From Modestobacter sp. Leaf380 (GTDB lineage: Bacteria; Actinomycetota; Actinomycetes; Mycobacteriales; Geodermatophilaceae), in contig NZ_LMQC01000001.1 of assembly GCF_001424485.1 (NCBI RefSeq), forward strand, positions 439,755-503,754: a stretch of 64,000 nucleotides of DNA, written 5' to 3'. Each line of letters begins with the position of its first letter. The first letter of the stretch is position 1. This document shows positions 1 to 7,418 of this stretch, in pieces. The position numbers and the translations under genes are program-made. The notes beneath the pieces are model-generated. The model saw nothing but the letters and a program-made list of their open reading frames with translations, was not told where the DNA came from and did not search any database.

Positions 1-53
1 ATCCGGGTCAGGCGGGCACGGGCGATCGGGTGGTCCACGACGGTGAGCTGCAC
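1..53 (-). CDS. upp: uracil phosphoribosyltransferase, N-terminal fragment (cut by window start)
   Basis: Reading the minus strand from position 53 gives V-Q-L-T-V-V-D-H-P-I-A-R-A-R-L-T-R before the window ends. This matches the well-conserved N-terminus of uracil phosphoribosyltransferase (typically V.VVDHPL...LT.LR). The enzyme makes UMP from uracil and PRPP, which fits the pyrimidine salvage context with deoC directly divergent. An in-frame GTG at 60-62 is an alternative start. I prefer the GTG at 51-53 because a -10-like TACGGT (minus strand, 66-61) lies seven bases upstream, as expected for a leaderless transcript. Only about 17 residues are visible, so the call rests on this motif alone. 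Confidence 0.7.
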   Translation of the reverse strand, partial: MQLTVVDHPIARARLTR

Positions 54-100
54 GGCGGCCACCGTAACGGCAGGCGCCCGTGCTGTCGGTGGTGTCGGGG

Positions 101-1123
101 ATGATGACGGGCGTGACACCCACCGGCAGCACTGCACTGGACCCCGCCGCACCGGGCGCCGTCGCCGCGCCGGGCGCCCCGCGGACCCTGGACGCCTACG
201 CCGACGTCACCCGGTCCGACGCCGCCTTCCGTGCCTTCCTGCACGGGTTGCCGGGCGTCGACCAGGTCGGCGCCGAGGCCCGGGCCGCGCAGCTGGGCAC
301 CCGCTCGATCAAGACGACGGCGAAGGCCTGGGCGATCGACACCGCCATCTCGATGGTCGACCTGACCACGCTGGAGGGCGCGGACACCCCGGGGAAGGTG
401 CGCGCGCTGGCCGCCAAGGCCCGCCGTCCTGACGCCACCGACCCCGGCTGCCCGCCCGTCGCCGCGGTCTGCGTCTACGGCGACCTCGCCGGGGTGGCCA
501 CCGAGGCGCTGGCCGGCAGCGGGATCCACACCGCCGCCGTCGCCACCGCGTTCCCCTCCGGCCGGGCCAGCCGGGCGGTGAAGCTGGCCGACGTCCGCGA
601 CGCCGTGGCCAACGGCGCCGACGAGATCGACATGGTCATCGACCGCGGTGCCTTCCTGGCGGGGCGGTACCTCGACGTGTTCGAGGAGGTCGTGGCCGTC
701 AAGGAGGCCTGCGGCAGCGCGCACCTCAAGGTGATCCTGGAGACCGGCGAGCTGCGCACCTACGACGCGGTCCGCCGCGCCTCGTGGCTGGCCATGCTCG
801 CCGGCGGGGACTTCATCAAGACCTCCACCGGCAAGGTCTCCCCCGCCGCCACCCTGCCGGTCTGCCTGGTGATGCTCGAGGCCGTCCGCGACTTCCGCGC
901 CGCGACCGGGGTGCAGATCGGCGTCAAGCCCGCCGGCGGCATCAAGACCACCAAGGACGCCGTCAAGCACCTGGTGATGATCAACGAGGTCGTCGGGCCG
1001 GACTGGCTGTCGCCGGACTGGTTCCGCTTCGGCGCCTCCAGCCTGCTCAACGACCTGCTCCTGCAGCGCCAGAAGCTCCGCACCGGCCACTACTCCGGCC
1101 CCGACCACGTGAGCGTCGACTGA
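101..1123 (+). CDS. deoC: deoxyribose-phosphate aldolase
   Basis: Class I DERA aldolase, which cleaves 2-deoxyribose-5-phosphate to glyceraldehyde-3-phosphate and acetaldehyde in deoxynucleoside catabolism. Visible signatures are the Schiff-base region L-K-V-I-L-E-T-G-E-L (lysine near residue 210) and F-I-K-T-S-T-G-K (lysines near 240 and 245), plus G-V-K-P-A-G-G-I-K. About 340 residues is longer than the 220-260 of many bacterial enzymes, closer to the long animal-type form. The start is uncertain: ATG at 101 or 104, or GTG at 80, which would sit about nine bases after a -10-like TAACGG (65-70). Its stop overlaps the start of the next aldehyde dehydrogenase gene (TGATG), so the three genes form one operon. 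The aldehyde dehydrogenase pair could remove the acetaldehyde. Confidence 0.93.
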   Translation: MMTGVTPTGSTALDPAAPGAVAAPGAPRTLDAYADVTRSDAAFRAFLHGLPGVDQVGAEARAAQLGTRSIKTTAKAWAIDTAISMVDLTTLEGADTPGKVRALAAKARRPDATDPGCPPVAAVCVYGDLAGVATEALAGSGIHTAAVATAFPSGRASRAVKLADVRDAVANGADEIDMVIDRGAFLAGRYLDVFEEVVAVKEACGSAHLKVILETGELRTYDAVRRASWLAMLAGGDFIKTSTGKVSPAATLPVCLVMLEAVRDFRAATGVQIGVKPAGGIKTTKDAVKHLVMINEVVGPDWLSPDWFRFGASSLLNDLLLQRQKLRTGHYSGPDHVSVD

Positions 1124-2559
1124 TGAGCCCCTTCGAGTACGCCCCCGCCCCCGAGTCCCGCTCGATCGTGGACCTGCAGCCCAGCTACGGCCTGTTCGTC
1201 GACGGCGAGTTCACCCCCGGCCGGGGCACCCCCCTGACGACGGTCAACCCGGCGACCGAGGAGGTGCTCAGCGAGATCGCCGTGGGCACCGACGCCGACG
1301 TCGACCGCGCGGTCCGCGCCGCCCGCCGTGCCTTCACCCGGGTCTGGGGCCCGATGCGCCCGGCCGACCGCGGCAAGTACCTGTTCCGCATCGCCCGGCT
1401 GCTGCAGGAGCGGGCCCGGGAGTTCGCGGTCCTGGAGACCCTGGACAACGGCAAGCCGATCACCGAGTCCCGCGACGTCGACGTGCCCCTGGCCGCCGCG
1501 CACTTCTTCTACCACGCAGGGTGGGCCGACAAGCTCGACCACGTGGGCCTGGGCGCAGCCCCCCGTCCGCACGGTGTGGCCGGTCAGGTCATCCCGTGGA
1601 ACTTCCCGCTGATGATGCTGGCCTGGAAGGTCGCCCCGGCCCTCGCGGCGGGCAACACCGTCGTCCTCAAGCCGGCCGAGACCACCCCGCTGACCGCCCT
1701 GCTGTTCGCCGAGGTCTGCCAGCAGGCCGACCTGCCCCCGGGCGTGGTCAACATCGTGACCGGCGCCGGGGACACCGGCCGGGCGGTCGTCGAGCACCCG
1801 GACGTGGACAAGGTCGCCTTCACCGGCTCGACCGAGGTGGGCAAGCAGATCGCCCGCGCCGTCGCCGGCACTTCCAAAGTGCTCACCCTGGAGCTGGGCG
1901 GCAAGGCCGCCAACATCGTCTTCGACGACGCGCCGATCGACCAGGCCGTCGAGGGCATCGTCCGCGGCATCTTCTTCAACCAGGGCCACGTCTGCTGCGC
2001 CGGCTCCCGACTGCTGGTGCAGGAGTCGGTGCACGACGAGGTAATCGCCTCGCTGCAACGCCGCATCGGCACGCTGCGGGTCGGCGACCCGCTGGACAAG
2101 AACACCGACGTCGGGGCGATCAACTCCGCCGAACAGCTCGCCCGCATCAGGGAGCTCGTGGGCATCGGCGAGGCCGAGGGCGCGCACCCCTGGCAGCCCG
2201 CCGGCGAGCTGCCCGACCGCGGCTTCTGGTTCAAGCCGACCGTCTTCACCGACGTCTCCCCCGCCCACCGGATCGCCCGCGACGAGGTGTTCGGCCCGGT
2301 GCTGTCGGTGCTGACCTTCCGGACGCCGGACGAGGCGGTCGCCAAGGCCAACAACTCCACCTACGGGCTGTCGGCCGGCATCTGGTCGGAGAAGGGCTCG
2401 CGGATCCTGTCGATCGCGAACCAGCTCCGGGCCGGCGTGGTGTGGGCCAACACGTTCAACCAGTTCGACCCGACGTCGCCCTTCGGTGGCTACAAGCAGT
2501 CCGGCTACGGACGCGAGGGCGGCCGCCTGGGCCTGCGCGCGTACCTGAAGGAGTCCTGA
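1123..2559 (+). CDS. aldehyde dehydrogenase, catalytic subunit (ALDH16-like first domain)
   Basis: NAD(P)-dependent aldehyde dehydrogenase of about 478 residues, full length for the superfamily. Motifs in order: I-P-W-N-F-P substrate/cofactor segment, F-T-G-S-T-E-V-G nucleotide loop, L-E-L-G-G with the general-base glutamate near E257, and N-Q-G-H-V-C-C-A-G-S with the catalytic cysteine near C291. It starts at the ATG overlapping the deoC stop and its own stop overlaps the next ATG, so translation is probably coupled across all three genes. Likely substrate is the acetaldehyde produced by DeoC; this is inference from context. Together with the following gene it totals about 765 residues, resembling the two-domain ALDH16 family split into two chains. 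Confidence 0.9.
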   Translation: MSPFEYAPAPESRSIVDLQPSYGLFVDGEFTPGRGTPLTTVNPATEEVLSEIAVGTDADVDRAVRAARRAFTRVWGPMRPADRGKYLFRIARLLQERAREFAVLETLDNGKPITESRDVDVPLAAAHFFYHAGWADKLDHVGLGAAPRPHGVAGQVIPWNFPLMMLAWKVAPALAAGNTVVLKPAETTPLTALLFAEVCQQADLPPGVVNIVTGAGDTGRAVVEHPDVDKVAFTGSTEVGKQIARAVAGTSKVLTLELGGKAANIVFDDAPIDQAVEGIVRGIFFNQGHVCCAGSRLLVQESVHDEVIASLQRRIGTLRVGDPLDKNTDVGAINSAEQLARIRELVGIGEAEGAHPWQPAGELPDRGFWFKPTVFTDVSPAHRIARDEVFGPVLSVLTFRTPDEAVAKANNSTYGLSAGIWSEKGSRILSIANQLRAGVVWANTFNQFDPTSPFGGYKQSGYGREGGRLGLRAYLKES

Positions 2560-3422
2560 TGCCCGAGCGCCTCGAGGTCCGCAAGACCTACAAGCTCTAC
2601 CTGGGCGGGAAGTTCCCCCGCTCGGAGTCCGGCCGCACCTACGAGGTCACCGACAGCCGCGGCCGGTTCGTCGCCAACGCCGCCTGGGCCTCCCGCAAGG
2701 ACGCCCGGGACGCCGTCGTCGCCGCCCGCGGGGCCTTCGCCGGCTGGTCGGGTGCCACCGCCTACAACCGCGGCCAGGTGCTCTACCGGGTCGCCGAGGT
2801 GATGGAGGGCCGCGCGGCCCAGTTCGCCGACGAGGTCGCCGCCGGCGAGGGCCTGTCGGCGACCAAGGCCCGGGCCGCCGTCGACGCCGCGATCGACCGC
2901 TGGGTCTGGTACGCCGGGTGGACCGACAAGCTGGCCTCGGTGCTGGGCGGCACCAACCCGGTCGCCGGCCCCTACTTCGACTTCTCGCTGCCCGAGCCCA
3001 CCGGCGTCGTCGCCGTGCTGGCGCCGCAGCGGTCGTCGCTGCTGGGCCTGGTCAGCGTGGTCGCCCCGGTCCTGGCCACCGGCTGCACCGCGGTGGTGGT
3101 CAGCTCGAAGGAGCGCCCGCTGCCGGCGATCACCCTGGGCGAGGTGCTGGCCACCTCCGACGTCCCCGGGGGCGTGGTCAACCTGCTCACCGGGGACGCC
3201 GCCGAGATCGGCCCGTGGCTGGCCGAGCACGCCGACGTCGACGGCATCGACCTGGCGGGCTCCGGGACGACGGCGATGGAGCTGGAGCGCTCGGCGGCGG
3301 GCACGCTCAAGCGGGTGCTGCGCACCACCGCCGAGGAGCCCGACTGGACCGCCGACCCCGGCCTGTCCCGGATGACCCCGTTCTTGGAGACCAAGACGGT
3401 CTGGCACCCGATCGGCCTCTGA
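2559..3422 (+). CDS. short aldehyde dehydrogenase-like protein without catalytic residues (ALDH16 second-domain-like)
   Basis: A 287-residue protein that aligns with the N-terminal, nucleotide-binding half of aldehyde dehydrogenases (segments P-T-G-V-V-A-V-L-A-P, A-V-V-V-S-S-K-E-R-P-L and V-V-N-L-L-T-G-D). It ends before the region holding the catalytic cysteine, and the usual L-E-L-G-G base motif is absent. It is therefore not an active dehydrogenase on its own. ALDH16 proteins carry exactly such a non-catalytic second domain, so this is probably a structural partner of the gene it overlaps (TGATG junction). The alternative is a truncated relic, but the clean coupled start, typical codon use and intact frame argue that it is functional. 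Confidence 0.82.
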   Translation: MPERLEVRKTYKLYLGGKFPRSESGRTYEVTDSRGRFVANAAWASRKDARDAVVAARGAFAGWSGATAYNRGQVLYRVAEVMEGRAAQFADEVAAGEGLSATKARAAVDAAIDRWVWYAGWTDKLASVLGGTNPVAGPYFDFSLPEPTGVVAVLAPQRSSLLGLVSVVAPVLATGCTAVVVSSKERPLPAITLGEVLATSDVPGGVVNLLTGDAAEIGPWLAEHADVDGIDLAGSGTTAMELERSAAGTLKRVLRTTAEEPDWTADPGLSRMTPFLETKTVWHPIGL

Positions 3423-3465
3423 ACCCGTCTCCTCGCGCCTCCCCGAGTGGGGCCCCACCCCCAGT

Positions 3466-3644
3466 GGGTGGCTCAGCCTCCTGACGGGTGGCTCAGCCTC
3501 CTGACGGGTGGCTCAGCCGCCTGCTGAGCGGCTCAGCCACCCCACGGGTGGCTGAGCCACTGCGGACGGTGGCTGGACCACCTGGCAGGGGCATGGGCCA
3601 CCGTCGACGGTGGCTGGACCACCTGCTGGGCGGCTCAGCCACCC
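3466..3644. repeat. cluster of palindromic GGTGGCTCAGCC repeats
   Basis: Between the aldehyde dehydrogenase operon and the tetR 3' end lie at least seven copies of a core GGTGGCT(C/G)AGCC or its reverse. The first two are exact 20-base tandem copies (3466-3485 and 3486-3505, unit GGGTGGCTCAGCCTCCTGAC) and a third at 3506 differs at the end. Later copies at about 3529, 3546, 3568, 3609 and 3630 are degenerate or inverted, and GGTGGCTSAGCCACC is self-complementary. The remainder of 3423-3708 shows no gene. The array could act as a terminator region between the two converging transcripts or be a REP-like element. Confidence 0.75.
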
Positions 3645-3708
3645 AGCGAGGGAAGAGGCGGGCGGGGCGTTGCGGCGCGTGGGGGACGATGGTGCCGCGC
3701 GGGCCGGC

Positions 3709-4236
3709 TCAGCGGTCGCGGAGGAGCTGCTCCAGCAGCGCCTGCAGCGGGGCGGTGTCCGGGCGGCCGGACAGGCCGGCCAGGCCCTCCAGGTACAGCC
3801 CGTCACCGACCAGTCGGACCAGTCTCGCCAGGACCGGGTCGGGGATCCGGTGCTCGAGGGCGGCGGTCCAGGCCCGGTCGGCGTCGGCGAGGGCGGCCCG
3901 GGCCGGGGTGAGACCGGCGCCGGCCAGCCGGAGCGCGGCCTGGTAGGTCCGGGTGAGCGGCCCCTGCGCGTCCTCCGCCGAGGAGGTCAGCCAGTAGGCG
4001 ACGGCGCCCTCGGGCGCGGCGAGCAGAGCCTGGACGTCGGCCTCGACGAAGACCCGGAGCCGTTCGCCGACGCCCTCGACGAGGGCCTCCTTGCTCGGGA
4101 AGTGGTAGAGCAGGCCACCCTTGGACACCCCGGCTGCCGAGGCCACGGCGTCCAGCGTCACGGCGGCGCCCCCGCCGTCGACGAGCAGGGTCTCGTAGGC
4201 GTCGAGCACGCGGTCACGGTTCGAGGGACGGGGCAC
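3709..4236 (-). CDS. TetR family transcriptional regulator
   Basis: A 175-residue TetR-type repressor. The N-terminus has the expected helix-turn-helix at about residues 27-46 (V-T-L-D-A-V-A-S-A-A-G-V-S-K-G-G-L-L-Y-H-F), followed by a variable helical ligand-binding domain. It starts at a GTG and is transcribed divergently from the MFS exporter gene 70 bases away. A perfect inverted repeat in that gap (4247-4266) is its probable operator, so it likely represses itself and the exporter until an exporter substrate binds. The ligand cannot be named from sequence. Confidence 0.9.
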   Translation of the reverse strand: MPRPSNRDRVLDAYETLLVDGGGAAVTLDAVASAAGVSKGGLLYHFPSKEALVEGVGERLRVFVEADVQALLAAPEGAVAYWLTSSAEDAQGPLTRTYQAALRLAGAGLTPARAALADADRAWTAALEHRIPDPVLARLVRLVGDGLYLEGLAGLSGRPDTAPLQALLEQLLRDR

Positions 4237-4246
4237 GGATCGTTAC

Positions 4247-4266
4247 TGTACCGTCTGGACGGTACA
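4247..4266. promoter_or_regulatory. TetR operator, perfect inverted repeat
   Basis: TGTACCGTC and GACGGTACA, a perfect 9-base inverted repeat separated by two bases, lie between the divergent tetR and MFS starts, 10 bases from the tetR start codon. Size, symmetry and position are those of operators bound by TetR-family dimers. A bound dimer would block both promoters. Confidence 0.85.
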
Positions 4267-4305
4267 AGCCTGCACCGAGTGAACGCGTCGAGCGAACGAG
4301 GACCC

Positions 4306-5853
4306 ATGAGCACCGCCACGGTCGGCAACCCGGCCACCAGCACCACCCGCGCCGGACGACGGGAGTGGCTCGGCCTCGCCGTGCTGATGCTCCCGGTCCT
4401 GCTCGTCTCCGTGGACGGCACGGTGCTGACCTTCGCCGTCCCCTCGATCACCCGGGCGCTGGTGCCCAGCGGGACCGAGCTGCTGTGGGCCGTGGACGTC
4501 TACCCGCTGGTGCTCGCCGGCCTGCTCATCACCGCCGGCACGCTGGGCGACCGGTTCGGCCGCCGGCGGATGCTGCTGATCGGCGCCGCCGGGTTCGGCA
4601 TCGCCTCGGTGCTGGCCGCCTACGCCCCCGACATCCGCTGGCTGATCGCCGCCCGCGCCCTGCAGGGCCTGTTCGGGGCGGCGCTGATGCCCTCGACGCT
4701 GTCCCTGCTGCGCAACCTGTTCCTGGACCGGCAGCAGCGGCGGCTGGCCATCGCCGTCTGGGCGGCCGGGTTCTCCGGCGGCGCGGCCCTGGGCCCGATC
4801 CTGGGTGGCTACCTGCTCGAGCACTACTGGTGGGGCTCGGTCTTCCTGGTCAACGTGCCCGTGCTCGCCGCGCTGCTCGTCGTCGGCCCGCTGCTGCTGC
4901 CCGAGTCCCGGGACCCCTCCCCCGGACGGCTGGACCTGGTCAGCGTCGGGCTCTCGCTCACCACGATGCTGCCCGTCGTCTACGCCATCAAGACCCTGGC
5001 CACCGGCGAGGTGTCGGTGACCAGCGTGGGTGCGGCGGTCCTCGGCGTCGCCAGCGGGATCACCTTCGTCCGCCGCCAGCTCACCCACCGCGACCCGCTG
5101 ATGGACCTGCGCCTGTTCCGCTCCCGGGTGGTCAGCGCCGCGATCAGCGCCAACCTGCTGAGCATCGCCGCGCTCACCGGCCTGCTGCTCATCACCTCGC
5201 AGTACCTGCAGCTCGTGCTGGACGTCAGCCCGCTGGACGCCGGCCTGCTGCTGGTCCCCGGCCTGGTCGCCTCGGTGCTCGCCGGGCTGGCCGCCGTCCC
5301 GCTGGCCAAGGTCGTCCCGGTGCGCTGGCTGGTCGTCACCGGGCTGCTGCTCGGGGTCGCCGGCTACGTCGTCGCCACCCGGCTGGGCCCGGACTCCGAC
5401 GTCGCCGTCGTCGTGCTGGCCTTCGGTCTGGTCGCGGCCGGTGCCGGGCTGTCGGAGACCCTCACCAACGACGCGATCCTCACCGCCGCACCGCCCGAGC
5501 GCGCCGGGCAGGCCAGCGCGGTCAGCGAGACCGCGTACGAACTGGGCACCGGGCTCGGCGTCGCGGTCCTGGGCAGCGTGCTCGGCGCGGTCTACACCGC
5601 CCGGCTCGTCCTGCCCGCGGGCGTGGACGGCGCGGACGCCACCGCGGCCGGGACGCTCGGCGGCGCCGTCGACGTCGCCGACCGCCTGCCGGGCGACACC
5701 GCAGCCGCCCTGACGGCCAGCGCGCAGGACGCCTTCAGCGCCGGGATGGACGCCGCGGCCGGCATCGGGGCGGTCGTGATGGTGGGCGCCGTCGTCCTCG
5801 TGGCGACCGTCTGGCGGGCGGACCGGACACCGCAGGACGACCCGCGGGGCTGA
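4306..5853 (+). CDS. MFS transporter, DHA2 (14-TMS) drug efflux family, SmvA/QacA-like
   Basis: A 515-residue inner-membrane drug:H+ antiporter. The N-terminus has the DHA2 feature L-V-S-V-D-G-T-V-L in helix 1, W-A-V-D-V-Y-P-L in helix 2, and the MFS motif A G-T-L-G-D-R-F-G-R-R-R between helices 2 and 3. Hydrophobic segments fit 14 transmembrane helices. The divergent TetR gene and its operator suggest drug- or toxicant-induced efflux. The substrate is unknown; closest family names (SmvA, QacA, EmrB) export quaternary ammonium compounds, dyes or methyl viologen. ATG at 4306 is chosen because it follows the operator region; an open frame continuing upstream merely runs antisense through tetR. 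Confidence 0.92.
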   Translation: MSTATVGNPATSTTRAGRREWLGLAVLMLPVLLVSVDGTVLTFAVPSITRALVPSGTELLWAVDVYPLVLAGLLITAGTLGDRFGRRRMLLIGAAGFGIASVLAAYAPDIRWLIAARALQGLFGAALMPSTLSLLRNLFLDRQQRRLAIAVWAAGFSGGAALGPILGGYLLEHYWWGSVFLVNVPVLAALLVVGPLLLPESRDPSPGRLDLVSVGLSLTTMLPVVYAIKTLATGEVSVTSVGAAVLGVASGITFVRRQLTHRDPLMDLRLFRSRVVSAAISANLLSIAALTGLLLITSQYLQLVLDVSPLDAGLLLVPGLVASVLAGLAAVPLAKVVPVRWLVVTGLLLGVAGYVVATRLGPDSDVAVVVLAFGLVAAGAGLSETLTNDAILTAAPPERAGQASAVSETAYELGTGLGVAVLGSVLGAVYTARLVLPAGVDGADATAAGTLGGAVDVADRLPGDTAAALTASAQDAFSAGMDAAAGIGAVVMVGAVVLVATVWRADRTPQDDPRG

Positions 5854-5881
5854 TCACAGCCGGACACGGCAGGATGGGCCC

Positions 5882-7285
5882 GTGGCCAGGCCCAGCATCG
5901 TCCCGATCGCCCTCACCCTCGACGACCGCACCGGCTACACGCTGTGGGCTCCCCCGTGGGAGGAGGACGGCGAGGAGTGGCAGGCGTTCCTCGGCGGCAC
6001 CGAGGGCGACACCTCCGTGGTGCACCTGTTCCCCTCCCCGGCCGCCCTCGCCGACTTCTGCCGCAGCCGTACCGACCACGACCTGGCCGACCACCCCGTG
6101 TGGCCGGTCGTGGCCGGGCTGGACGCCGCGGACCTCACGCCCGACGACGACCACCGCTACGACCTCGACGGCGTCTACGACGTCCTGGCCGAGAACCCCG
6201 ACCGGTGGGCCGTCGAGGAGCTGGCCGCGACGTTCGAGATCGTCGGCCGGCTGGCCGAGGTCTGCGACACCGCCCCCGACGAGGACGAGGACGCGGACGA
6301 CGACGACGAGACCGTGTTCGAGTCCGTCGCCGAGCTGATGGCCAAGCCCGAGGTCGCGATGCTCGGGCTCGGCATCGACGCGTTCGTCGGCCGGGCCGGC
6401 GAGGACGCCTGGATCTCCCTGGGCGGCGCCGTCGACGAGCTGTTCGAGGACGTCGTCGAGGAGCTCGACGAGCACCTGGACTGGACCGGCGCGGGCACCA
6501 CCGACGCGGACTCCTACCCCTCGGCCAGCGAAGAGGCCGAGACCGTCGTCGGGGACGCCGAGACCGAGACCGACGACGATGACGATGACGATGACGACGG
6601 CGACGCCACCCCGGCGCGGGCGACCGACCGGGTGCCCGCCGGTTCCACGGCGGCCCCCGTCGAGAGCGTCACCCCCACCAGCGAGATCCGCAGCGCCAGC
6701 CGGCTCACCGCCTCCCCGGCCGCCGTCGCCGCGGCCCAGGAGTTCTGGGAGGCCGTCGGCATCCTGCCCGTCGAGGTCGTCGTCCCCGAGGGCGCCGGGC
6801 TGACCCTGCGCTGCTACGTCGAGGACGAGGCCCGCTTCCTGGGCCGGGACGGCGAGGTCTTCCTCTTCGGCACCCCGGTCGAGCTGGCCGCCTTCATCGC
6901 CGGCGACGAGACCCACGACCTCACCGAGATCGCGTCCTGGGCCGAGGTGGCCGACACCGACACCCTGCCGCTGCCTGCCGACCAGGACCGCTACGACCTC
7001 ACCGAGCTGGCCGAGGTCCTCACCGAGGTCGCCGACGGTGCTGCCGGGCTGGTCGACCACGGCGTCCTCACCCAGCCCGTCGAGGGCGTGCGAGACCTGG
7101 CCGAGTACGCCGGTCTGGCGCGGGTCGAGGAACTGCTGGGATCGGGGACCCCGCTGGGCCAGGCGGTGGCCCGCAGCGAGCGCGAGCCGCAGGCCGCCCT
7201 GCGCGCCGAGGACGCCGCCGCCCTCACCGGGCCGTGGGACGACGTGGTCGCCGAGGTCAGCGGGGCCCTGGTCTTCCGCGACTGA
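5882..7285 (+). CDS. conserved acidic actinobacterial protein, often labelled primosomal protein
   Basis: A 467-residue, strongly acidic protein. It begins with a segment typical of a conserved actinobacterial family (Y-T-L-W-A-P-P-W-E-E-D-G-E-E-W-Q-A-F-L-G near residues 18-38). Two similar halves can be seen, about 1-200 and 280-467; both contain an H-D-L-(A/T) step and a D-x-x-R-Y-D-L segment, so it looks like an internal duplication. The halves are joined by an Asp/Glu-rich linker including a run of nine aspartates. No catalytic motif is visible and the database name primosomal protein has no support here. The GTG start lies six bases after a -10-like CAGGAT (5870-5875), suggesting a leaderless transcript. 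The stop is followed immediately by the structured element at 7286. Confidence 0.82.
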   Translation: MARPSIVPIALTLDDRTGYTLWAPPWEEDGEEWQAFLGGTEGDTSVVHLFPSPAALADFCRSRTDHDLADHPVWPVVAGLDAADLTPDDDHRYDLDGVYDVLAENPDRWAVEELAATFEIVGRLAEVCDTAPDEDEDADDDDETVFESVAELMAKPEVAMLGLGIDAFVGRAGEDAWISLGGAVDELFEDVVEELDEHLDWTGAGTTDADSYPSASEEAETVVGDAETETDDDDDDDDDGDATPARATDRVPAGSTAAPVESVTPTSEIRSASRLTASPAAVAAAQEFWEAVGILPVEVVVPEGAGLTLRCYVEDEARFLGRDGEVFLFGTPVELAAFIAGDETHDLTEIASWAEVADTDTLPLPADQDRYDLTELAEVLTEVADGAAGLVDHGVLTQPVEGVRDLAEYAGLARVEELLGSGTPLGQAVARSEREPQAALRAEDAAALTGPWDDVVAEVSGALVFRD

Positions 7286-7350
7286 GAGAGGACCCGGCTG
7301 CCCCCCGCGACGTGCTCCGCGCGCCGCGGGACCCTGCAGCCGGGCCGTTG
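7286..7350 (+). terminator. structured 3'-end element, copy A (plus orientation)
   Basis: Starts right after the stop of the acidic protein gene. The outer stem GGACCCGGCTGC pairs with GCAGCCGGGCC (one bulged A). The inner stem CCCGCG pairs with CGCGGG and carries a GCTCCGCGC-type loop, and the conserved CCCT precedes the closing outer arm. The same design recurs, always sense to the gene it follows, at 33538, 38916, 52548 and 59016. A separate simple hairpin for the opposing gene follows at 7370. I infer a transcription terminator or 3'-UTR stabiliser. Confidence 0.7.
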
Positions 7351-7369
7351 CGGCTCTGCTGGACGACGA

Positions 7370-7403
7370 ACGGCCGGTCCCCTCCGAGGAGGGGACCGGC
7401 CGT
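7370..7403. terminator. intrinsic hairpin between converging genes
   Basis: A perfect 16-bp inverted repeat (ACGGCCGGTCCCCTCC and its complement) with a two-base gap (effectively a four-base loop), 15 bases beyond the helicase stop. It has no long T tract, which is normal in this GC range. It most likely terminates the helicase transcript and could act on both strands. Confidence 0.85.
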
Positions 7404-7418
7404 CAGCCGTGCGTCAGG

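Noticed and set aside
8-1108. Long minus-strand open frame opposite deoC
   Set aside because: High GC keeps the complementary frame open; composition is Gly/Arg/Ala-rich with no domain, and deoC is clear on the other strand. The same reasoning removes dozens of similar frames.
3513-3806. Minus-strand frame with W-L-S-R-P-A-G-G peptide repeats
   Set aside because: It is only the translation of the palindromic DNA repeats and has no start signal or conserved protein context.
3610-4305. N-terminal extension of the MFS transporter frame
   Set aside because: It runs antisense through tetR and across the operator; the exporter begins at 4306.
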